From the NCBI GenBank assembly GCA_932294295.1, contig OW028573.1:3638001-3702000 (forward strand): a DNA stretch of 64,000 nt, read 5' to 3'. Every line of letters begins with the position of its first letter. The first letter of the stretch is position 1. Source of the stretch: Alitta virens. Its lineage: Eukaryota > Annelida > Polychaeta > Phyllodocida > Nereididae. Of the stretch, positions 13,500-24,700 are shown one piece after another. Position numbers and translations under genes: made by a program. The notes below the pieces were generated by a model that ran no database searches, was not told the origin of the DNA, and worked only from the letters and a program-made list of their open reading frames with translations.

Positions 13500-13777
13500 A
13501 AGTGTTCTCTCTTCGTGACGTCATCAGCTCAGTTGACAATGCCCCTCCTTCAGCAGCTAGCGCGTCCTACTTACCGAGAGTGCGTGTTCTGGGTAATCTG
13601 TGGTTATACTTCACACTGTGCCATCTGGTGTAAACTTGGTGTAAACTTGGCAATGTTATCTTTGGGTTATTCTTTGCTGGAGTTGAGCTGAGTTTAGATT
13701 TTCAGTTCTTGTTTGGAAAGGCAGTGATTGAGTTATAGTAATTGAACTCCGTTTGTTTGACAGAAGAGGACTCTCAG
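13500..13777 (+). promoter_or_regulatory. Probable annexin promoter and non-coding first exon
   Basis: A perfect CRE (TGACGTCA) sits at 13516-13523. It is followed by GC-richer sequence, then a good splice donor CTCTCAG|GTAACA at 13777. This would provide a 5'UTR exon splicing to the acceptor just before the annexin ATG at 15785. The start and splice are inferred. Confidence 0.4.
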
Positions 13778-14397
13778 GTAACACAGGAAATTGTGTTATT
13801 ACTATTAGCTGTTATTGATCAATGATTATGATTCATTTGCATGAGAACATGTTGATCCGCAGTGCTGATCATCAGGCTTGCACAAGTGCAGACTGCAGAC
13901 TATGCAGTGCACCTAAGAACTCAATAGTTTTCTACCGTTTGTGATAATCTAGATCATACCATGATCATACCCTGAAGAAATCAATACACTAAAGTTTACC
14001 ACGCGGCCACGCCCTAATTGATGAATAGAGCTGGCAGTGAACTTTTTTATAACTTTGAGTAATGTTAAAATGTTGACACAAAATTTTGTTATTGGAATTG
14101 AACATCCTTGTTCCTGTCGTTGCCATAAAATGGCGTATTATTATTATTATTAATCTTTATTGCAGACACACACATACATTAGGTACAATATATGGGGGTC
14201 AATAGCTTCTAATAACTACCTAACTACTGATTATTGTATGGCACTGTAAAAACGAATTCACTTATCATATATTGCTTATTGTTGCTGTTTCATTTTATAA
14301 TATTTTGTCATTTAATACCCATGTGTATGACAATGTAATATTTGATTGCTGTTTTAGTTTAATTGATATGAGAAGTTCTCACATTCATAGTAACTGA

Positions 14398-14931
14398 GCT
14401 CTACAGTCAAAACGGCCTATTACCAGAATGGCCCGTAGCCTAAACGGCCCCTTACCAAAACGGCCCCCTATATATGTATGTACTATGTATAGTTAATAGT
14501 AATAGATCCAGTATCATTAGTAGGTATTGTTCAATGAATGACAATTTCAATATATAATGCTCACACTGATCCTATATTTAAGAATTTAAATATAATTGAA
14601 GATATTGCTATGAGAAAACTATAAATTCTACCAACGTTATATTATAAATAAGCTACCTGACTACTTCACTGTCAACTTCAATATTCAACAACAACAGTCA
14701 AGTCACCAATATTATACAAGACATCATAGATTTATGATTCCTAGAGTTCTTATCACAAATTTGCTGAATATACAGTACGCTATCGGCTTCCTTTACTTCT
14801 CAATAAATTAATATAAATGACCAAGTTATGCTGGATTAATGATGCAGAAGGTTACTCCCTTAACTTTAAAAAATGGGGGAGGCCGTTTTGGTGGGGGCCG
14901 TTCTGGCAATAGGCCATTTTGACTGCACACC
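14398..14931. mobile_element. Non-autonomous DNA transposon (MITE) made of 16-bp iterated motifs
   Basis: The element is flanked by an exact 8-bp duplication GTAACTGA (14390-14397 and 14932-14939). Its ends are inverted repeats beginning CAGTCAAAAYGGCCTATT. The left end is four tandem 16-bp units (14407-14470) with the pattern CCAAAACGGCCCCTTA. The right end carries about three units of the same motif in reverse orientation up to 14925. The middle is AT-rich with no ORF. An 8-bp duplication is typical of the hAT and P superfamilies; the exact superfamily is inferred. Confidence 0.75.
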
Positions 14932-15784
14932 GTAACTGATATACAGTCGCTGTCAACAAATTTTGCCCGGTCATACACTGATATAGACCTAACACTGATA
15001 CAGCATCTTCGCGATCATAAAATTAATGAAAAGGCCGACAATCATCAAAATACCATTTTGAGTTATTCACGCGGCAGTCTCTGCCGGGTCTGCTACATAA
15101 TTGTGAGCACTGTACTGGCTAATGGCTATCACAGCAATCACTAAGTTGCTGTCCACCCGAATTCGCTGACTGCGGCTGTACTCAATGACATCGTTTAGTA
15201 ATTAATTTTTTTAGTAAACTGCTATAAAAACACATAGTAGCTAAGGGATGGGCTTATTCCTCTTATCAGGATTACGCATATATGCCCAAGAGGCATGGAA
15301 TTGGAAATGAGTGGTGAACCTAGGCTTACTTTTCCATTTCCACGTAATCTATCTCAGATTATCAGCAACAGTAATTTGGCCATGTGAAAGTATGTCACGT
15401 CACTGTTTAGTTTCTGTTAATTCAATAACCAGCATGAAACTCTAGTGAGGCTAGACTCAGACTTATCCTCTGATTCTTTTTTTGTTTTGTTCCTGCAACA
15501 AGTATTACAGTTAACTAGGAGGATAACCCTAAGATAAAGATTATTATCGCTATCGAGGTATCCCCCTGTCAATTTGATCAGAGAGATCCATGCAAGATAA
15601 TGAGAATTATTATTTTATCTGGTCTGAGTGTACTATTATTTTATCTAGTGTACTGCTGTTATATTGTGTAAGATGGCTGCAAGCAACAAACAAAAGGATT
15701 GTTGGCAACCAAAACTCATGTATATTGCATGCTTGGTTGACTTAAGTACATTCACTTTGTATGTTCTGCTTCTTATATTACAGA

Positions 15785-18700
15785 ATGAGTTACCCATATG
15801 CAGGTGGAGGCTATCCAGGGATGCCCCAGGCAAATCAGGGTTACCCCCAACAAGGGTATCCCCAACAAGGATATCCCCAGCAGGGGTATCCTCAACAAGG
15901 CTATCCCCAACAGGGATACCCTCAGCAAGGTTATTCCCAGCCAGGATATCCACAGCCACAGGTTTGTCTGAAAAGTATTAGAATTGGTTATGCTTCGTAT
16001 TTAGGAATTGCATGGACATAATTACTCTAAGTTAATTTTTATGGTAGTGCTTGGCACAAACTGGCAAAGAAGGAGAACAGCACCGCATGTTCGCTGTTTT
16101 CAGTGTTTTGTCAGAACATTTAATTCACACAGATTATATTAAATATGGGGTTATTACCCTAAAGCATCATACAACAAACCAAATTCAGTGAAGATCCGAT
16201 CACCCACAGAGAAGTTACACACAGCATTTTACCTCATCAAGGGGTAATTACCGCAAGGCAACCCATTTATTGTGGTTATAAGACCATGTAGAGTAATTCT
16301 TTGAAGATCACATAACAGTTCTAAGTTATACATGTTTTAATAGCATTTTATCCCATAATTGGGTTAAGTACCCCAACTGTTTTACTACTACTAACTGTTT
16401 TAGAACTCCACCTCTAAATAACATCCCCTTGCTATGTTCTTCATTCAAAGAAAAACCATGCTTAAACAAAATAACATATCCCTGGAGTTAGTATTAGTTC
16501 TATCGGTGAGTGCAATAAAATACTTTAACCAGGAGGCTCCAACCTCAACCATGTGATGACAATACAAGCTAAACATGGTTAAAAGTGCATTCATGTAATC
16601 ATCAGCCTCAAACATCACCCACACCCCAGTGATCCCACTGAAATATAGAAACCTCGAGGAAATCCTAGGTATTATAAAATGCTGGGAAAAAACACCTCAC
16701 AGTTAATTTAATAGATTGGATGTCAATTAGGGCCAATGCATTGAGCTGATGTAGCCTGTTATCTGTTATCTAGGGGAAGCCCCTCACCTTCATCTCTCTA
16801 AAGCTTGTTGCCAATTTTGAAGGACCCCTAGTTATTGTCCATAGTTTATGACCTGTATGTGGACTTAATGATGATGCTCACAAAACAGCAAACGTTTACT
16901 AAATTAATTGGGACTCTGTTAGTGAACATGAGATTACTTTCTGTAAGATATTTGATTAGTTACTCACAACTGACAGCTTTATAACTTTGTGAAATTATTT
17001 TCAAATTACCTCTGAGGTTGATTTGACCAATTTGCTTTTAATAAGGATAATTTATTCACATGTCTGATCTTGTTCAGTCTGGATGGATCCAATAATTTCT
17101 TACGTTATACTGATGATCCCAAATATTGTTACAAAACATTTTGAAGGCCCAATACTAAACGTAATTCACTGAATCATGAATTGCTTTGATTTATTATTGA
17201 AGAGCAAATTTCTTCACATAAAAAACATGGTGCGTGCTTGTTATAACATATTAGCATTTGTTTAGACATTGAAATCCCTGCCTTCACTTTGATTATCAAT
17301 CAAACAGTAATTTGATCAAACATATTTTATCCTACCACTGCGTACTGTGCAGCTTTGAGACAAAATAAGTTCATGGAAAAGAAAACACAAAGAGAAGTGC
17401 TTTTATGATTGTCGTCAATGTATCTACATTGTAGAGATTGAAATGTAATTGATGTGTTTGTTCCATGACCTTGTTGGAGTCTCAATTGGAAAGCACCTAA
17501 TGTAATCTTTTAGTATATATATAATTTTTGTTGACAGTATTATGTCAAATATGACATATTTGTTGCAAACATCAATACATTAAAATTCAACAGAAAATTT
17601 TGCAAAACATGAGTTCACTGTACATTTTAAAATAAAATAAATAGTAGCTTTAATGTGAACCACATTTTTGTTGATTAGTATGGTACTGTCAGTAAAAAGT
17701 TTTAAGTTCCTGTAATTATCATAAAACTGTTTAAATATGCACTGCATTTAAAATTCTGCTTATTTTTAGGGCATGCCTCAGCCCGCTTATGATGTGATGC
17801 CTGGTGGAGGTCTTCCGTATCAACCGCAACCTGGCATTGGTTTTGAGGTGAGAAATGGATAATTTATATCATTAATGATTCATTATATGGGAATGTGTCC
17901 AGTAGAATTGTATTATCAATGATTATGATGTGGATCTGGAAATTTGTTGTAAAGTATTTTGTGCTATAAAGTGCAATAGTATCAGAAACATAAGCGGCTT
18001 AGCTGAATTCCGAATCTTCCTTTTCACGGAGTTAGTATTAGTTTGAATTACTATGGGGATTTCCCCCGATTAAGCAACTGTACTCATGGCTACTTTATCT
18101 GGTTTACACTGATTAGTTATTAAGAATATGATTAAAACGTTGCATTTTTTTTCTTCAGGGAGGAGCCCCACAGCCAGGCTATCCTGCTGCACCTGCTCCT
18201 GCTCCTTATCCAGGTCAACCCGGTCCTCCTGGGGGTTATGCCCCTGCTGGGGGTTATGGCCCTCCTGGGGGTTCTGCCCCTGCTGGGGGTTATGGCCCTC
18301 CTGGGGGTTCTGCCCCTTCTGGGGGTTATGCTCCTTCTGGGGGTTATGCCCCTCCTGGGGGTTATGGCCCTCCTGGGGGTTCTGCCCCTTCTGGGGGTTA
18401 TGCCCCATCTGGGGGTTATGTCCCTGCTGGGGGTTCTGCCTCTTCTGGGGGTGGGGGTTATGCCCCTTCTGGGGGTTATGCCCCAGCCCCTGTGCCACCT
18501 CCTGGTTCTTATCCTGGTGCGCCTCCTACTGGTCCGCCTGCACCAGCTTCTGCACCTGGGCCCGGACCATCGTCTATCACCCCAGGCATGGCAAAGATGA
18601 ACATAAGTGGTGGACATCCTCAGCCACCAAAAGTTTCAGTGAGTAACCAGTCATTTATTTTTCTCAATTAGTAATTAATATTATTCTGTGTTACTTGCAA

Positions 18701-21700
18701 AGTAAGTTTTCTGCATCTTCAAGATCCCATGCACATGAAAAATGAAGTTTGCATGTGTTGAAATTAACACTTAATATGTTAATGCCTAAGCATGAAGCTG
18801 AAAGCCGTTTTTCAATGTGATACATGACATTGTAAACACATAAATATGCCACAGTATAAGTGGGCATTTAATTTTTAGATTAGCCTCCCCCATTTACCGG
18901 TTAACTGACAAAAAGTAAACCTTCCTCCCTCTTCAACCCCTGTTCATATATAATTTGAGGGTGTACATATCTCATGTCTCACAATGTAATCATTGTGTAA
19001 TTGTTTTGTACCACTGAAGTATTGTCAGTGTGTTATTTTCATTGATTACAATTCTATGAAAAATAGCGCTGCGTCCACAATTCGTCTAAAGATCTAATGT
19101 CAGTTACGTATTAATTAGGTGAAGATCTTAGCTTTTAGAAAATGTTTTAATTTTTAAAATCGGATGAAAACTGACAAATATTCGTAATAAAACGTATGAG
19201 CAAGTCAGATCAGCAGCACTCGCTGCTTATATAGCGCGGGCGCGGACGTTTGTGGGAGCACACAACAAAATCAGTTTGATCCACAATAATTTATTTATTT
19301 AATTTTTCCGCCTTCTCCTGCCTGTATCTAGCTTAGTATTTGGTATATTTTCGATCGGAAAACACATACGGAATCAGCACGAACTATACTTAACAACAGA
19401 CTACTGCTCTGTTACGTTAGATCACTTTTAAATTTTGTGATTCGGGCGACGCTCTTCATGACGTTTGCCATGAAGCCACAGAACTTGAATCTGTGCCTTC
19501 TCCCATTCGTATCTTGCTTAATATTTCGTTTATTTTCGAATACACCAAATGAAAGCTTAAAAGAGTTATATTATACAACGAAATTATCGATTTTAATGTA
19601 TGCACTGCCAGCTACTGATGGGGGGGGGGGGGGGGGGAGTTGTCTCAGCGATTGAGGTCCAATATGACATGGTTGCAATTGGGGGCCTCAGACTTGTTAT
19701 CCAATTACTCCAATTAGGGAGGTTACATAAAAAGAGATACTAAATTGTTGGTTTCTGGTAAATGGAAGGTTTCTGTAATGTCGTACTAATCACGCTAATT
19801 GGCCATAAATTTGTACCTAGAGAACTGTGGCTGGAAATAAGGCACACCTTAGAATATAACCTTCATCTGTTACTTCTTTTTGTGGTTTTGGCAAAGCAAA
19901 AAAGCCCCATGAAGGGTGTCTGCCTACAATTTTTTGCAAAAAAATAAAATAAAATAAAATAAAAAAATATGGATTTATTAAATTTGGTGTATAGACCCCC
20001 CACCCCCCACACCCAGTATTTTAAGTTATATATGGGACTTTAAAGGTGACAGCCAAGTTAGGACATGATCATTTTAATATGATAACAATTTGACTGTCAA
20101 AAATTGAGTTGTAATTCGTTGAGAACTTAAGGGTTAAGGGTTTGTGTTAAAATTACTATCATATTTATAATAATCATATTGTTTATTAATTGACCAATAA
20201 TAACTGGATATTGTACTAATGGTAGCTGCACAATCTGACAAACAGTCTCCTTAATACCACATAAGTCAGGTCAGCCTTTCAGTGCTGCCTACTCATGGTT
20301 TAAAGTTTTTTTAATTCAATTGGAAGAATCGTAACAAAGGAGGGCACAAGTCTGCAGTAAGTAAATATGTGGTCTTGGTAGCAGAAAGTAGACAGCCCTT
20401 TTTTATGATTATCTGCTATTTATATCTTCACTTCTTAGAACCCTGCATGTACATAAAAATATATATATTTAGAAGTCAGCAAATTTTGAGATTTCACTTC
20501 AGCAAAATGCAAATATTTGTGTATTGTGTAAGGTCAGTGATTCAACTGTGCAAGATCTGGAGTCACATACTATTTATAATCCTGCATGTACTATATTGTG
20601 AAATGGTGGAAAATTAAGGAAATTGTTTTTCCTGCATGTGTCAGCAAAGGTCAGCATGTCCAGTCAGCAGTTCATGCTTTTAGAGTTCCAGTTTATTTGT
20701 GTGCTACAATTTTGTCCCTAATTGTGTTGTTGCACGGCAGTTCTATTGTGAGAAATGGGTTCATTACAGTAGCAGTGCATGTAATGAGATAGATGACATG
20801 TATCTCATTACATGCACTGCTATTGCATCTAAAAAACTTATTTTCATTGAATTCATTCTCAAAACCATGTACTGCATACAAAGCTAAGAAAGGCGTGCTT
20901 AAAAAGAAAAGTTAAAATCTATTATGATTAAACCGGAGTGAATACTGCATTAGCGCTAGTTCCAGTCCCATTGCTTGTGCATTCTTAATTGATAATTATG
21001 TTAAATTCTGTGCTGCATGTTTTAGTAAGACATTATATGATGCAGGGTCCAGTTTTAAATGGGTTATGCAGTTGTTATTGCCAAAGTGCTATTTCTAACC
21101 CTCAGTGAAAACAAAGTTCGAAAAGGGTTATTGTTATCATCAATGTCCGTCCGACGGGCGGACGGGCGGACGTAACACTTTCGTTTCTGGAGCAGAACTC
21201 TAACACTAATGCACTTACCGAATGAAATTTCATAAGTACTACACTATATGACCTAGTAGTGCCTTTAGATAGTCACATTGAGAAGAACTCTGACACTACT
21301 GCACCTACATCCTTACAACTTTGTCATAATATGTCTAAAATAGTACAGTGGTGCCTTTTGGGGGGTCTCATGGCCGTGAATGCTATAGAATTTTCTAAAT
21401 TGGGGAAAAATAGGGAACATGCCTACTTTTTCAAACCTCCATACCAAAGAAACTATTAACCCTAAATGAATGAATTTATCAGTAATATATCTAAATTATA
21501 GTATTTTCACTTTTCAAACTTCATTTTGATATTCATTTTATGCTGATTATATAATGGAAAATCAATGCTATAATCTATATAGCTTAGCTGTGCGTTTTGA
21601 TAGTCAGATTGACATATCTGAGCTGTGTTTTAAAATATTGAGAGAAAATTGAAAAAATAAATAAAACATAAAAATTCTGTTTCCAGAGCAGGACTCACAC

Positions 21701-24700
21701 ACTACTGCAACTACATGCGTACACAACTTAGTAAGAATATGTCTAAAACAGTGTAGAGATACCCTTTTGGAGTTTCATGACCATTAATAACAGATAATTT
21801 TATAAAATAAGGAAAATATGAAAATTTGGTAATCTTTCAAACCCTCATATCAATGACGCTATTGTAATGTATTAAGGAACAACACAATGTGTAGCTTTGC
21901 AAGAGATGGTGGCTTTTAATCTTGACATGGTGTATAGCATATATTACAGTGTATCGTTCAACTACAGCTGATAAACTGAATTCTAAATCTAATACAATAT
22001 CTGCCATCCATTTTGCCAGGGGTCTTTTCCTTATTGGATATTCCCCTTCAGTGACCACACATGGCATCATTCTATTGGCCTGTGCTCTGGGCTGTACAAA
22101 GGTCACAACCCCTTACTTTAAACTTAACAAATGCTTAAGTCATCTTTAAGTCATTCTTAAGTAAACTTACACAATTCTTTGTCATGAACCTTTGTTCAGG
22201 CTTAAGGCCCTGGTATTCTTGGAGCTAGGTCATAGCAATGAATTAATCTTATTTTATATAAATTTGTGATATGATATATTATAAATACATGACACTATGA
22301 TCCTTACATCAGTGACATTTTGCCAATGATATAAGCTTCATTTTGACATTTGTTTCATCCTTCTTTTTTTTTTCATAATACACTGTAATGGAAAATCTAG
22401 AAAAATGCTAAAAATTGTGTTGCTTCCTTTATATTCCTTAGCATCCCATATTTAGTAGTGACAGCCGTAAATGTTGTAGAATTCATAATCATGTGCTAAT
22501 CTCCATGGTAACTATTGAATAATCCTCCCAAATTCAAAAAAGTACTAGGATCATGCATCATAAACAAGCACACATTTCAGCAAGGGCAATCACAGTGCAT
22601 GTTACTGCACAAGGCATACAATTATTAAATATTTGATCATAGTATTGCCATACTCAACCTATTTAACAGTTTTTGTTTATAATTAGCAATTTCATAATAA
22701 TTAATTGCATAATGATCTATATTACTTTCCCTTTACTCCAATACTTATTATTGTTTACACCTGTAAATTTGTTGTTTAAAAAAAAATATATATATATATA
22801 TAACTAATGCAAATCAGCAACCCAACAATTTAGTAACTGTGGAAGGGAATATGGCAATTGATAATATATAGTGCCTTCAGTTGCCAGCTAGAAATACAGT
22901 GAGCAAAAAAATATTTTGACTTTTGAAGGCATTAAAATGGGTGTGTTGAATATCATTCCATACCAAACAAACCTTTAAGATTTGTGTTTATTTGTATTTA
23001 GACTTAATTTATTTAAATACAAATAAATTCAACCTTGAAAGGTTTATTTTGTATGAAATTATACCCAACATCTTTATGTAGCATAACATTGTTGCTGAAT
23101 TTCAGATATATATTCCTTAGGCTCATTGCCATAGCCCATATATGACTATTTTGGACATATAAATGATAATCTTAGTTGTAGATTAGTTAAGGGAACAAAC
23201 TATTGTGTTCATAATTCTAACAAACTGAATACTCTTTAAAATCTTTGAAACAGAACAATTAAATGTCAGGAAAAGGATAGACAATACGTTTTATGCTCAC
23301 TTGACTTTACTCTGAACAGAATGGATTGCAACAGGGTTCCTGTAGGGTTACCTTCATAAGAAGTAGGATCTTTGGAAGACATTATATAGGTATTATATAA
23401 TATCATGTGCACACGAAAAATAAGACCACTAATAAAGTAATATACGCCAATATTATTAATTTCATCGTCCAAAAAAACAATCAGGGTTTTGGCTATTAAG
23501 CAATAAAATAAATGAAGTTTGTGTGTATTGAAAGAAAGTTCATCATTTCTATTCATTCATATTTACCAAATTGTCTGAATATTACAATGTGGATGTTTAT
23601 ATCCCAGTATATTTGCATCAAAATAAGACAATGTAATACTTAATGGACAAACATAAGACTTAATATGAGCCTTACTTTTTATAAAAATAAAGTAAGACTT
23701 TTATCAGACTTTGTTGTAATAACCCACGGGAACATTGTATTCGATCACAATTAACAGGATATAATGAACAAATGAAGAAATTCAAGGGTTCAAAAGATGT
23801 GTATGTAGGCCACACAAGAAATAAACACACAAGAAATATTTTCCCAAATTTTGTAAAAGATATGTCAGTGTGGTTATCACTAGGCCATATAGAGTGTTAC
23901 TGTAATTTCATATGGGTAAGTGCATTAGTGTTAGAGTTTAGCTCTAGAAATGAAAGTGTAATGCCCGCCCTCCTGCCTGTGGGAGGAACACTTAACAATT
24001 TTAATGATGCCCGTGTGCTATGTGGGATTTGCTGAGGGTTTAGGTGCAGTGCAGCCTATGTTTATCTGGTGTATCTTCTTTCTTTTTTCAAACAAGATTA
24101 TTTATTATTCGATAAATGTAATTCACAAATTAGAGGGGTTAACCTAAATTTATACAATACTGGTGCTTTTTCCTTTAAAAAAAAATATCACAATTGAAAT
24201 TGAGTAGTTTTGTCTGAAGGGTTGTAACTACATGACATCATCATGATATATCCTGGATAAAATTACGTCAGCATCTTATAATCACTGCTTTTGGCCTACT
24301 GAGCTATTTTGTTATCTAATGTTTACGCATAGTCTTTTATGTTCCGCTTGAAACGGGTGGTAATGGCCTAGAAATCACATGAGCTCACACATCGCATCGA
24401 CGCACATTTCGAGAGACACTTGTATTGATTGCTAGCAGCAGCTCGGTATAGACGTCTACGTTCAGGTGTTTAGTCTGTTACAAGCAAGTTCTAAACTATG
24501 GCTGATTCTTCACAGGTACAGGGAACGGTCAGGCCTGTCAACCCCTTCCATGCTGACAAAGATGCAGAGATTCTGAGGAAAGCCATGAAAGGCTTTGGTA
24601 TGTATGACATGTATTAACGTAACGGAGGTAACAGGGCGTAATTGTTAACATTTTAATATGGGAGTGCCGAAAATACCCCTGTCGATAATACCCTCCGTTG

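Larger units (their letters stand above)
18639..24515 (+). other. Large annexin intron (5.9 kb)
   Basis: Intron between the low-complexity exon and the first annexin-repeat exon. It contains a G18 run at 19620-19637, an AAAAT-rich tract near 19940-19965, a 22-bp-arm hairpin at 20770-20822, a possible solo LTR at 21863-22300 and an imperfect hairpin at 22944-23070. The end of the intron carries an apparent alternative promoter. No other gene is visible. Confidence 0.6.

Noticed and set aside
18070..18646. Long antisense and off-frame ORFs over the annexin low-complexity exon
   Set aside because: They are shadows of an 18-bp coding repeat; the plus-strand frame is fixed by in-phase splicing to the annexin core.
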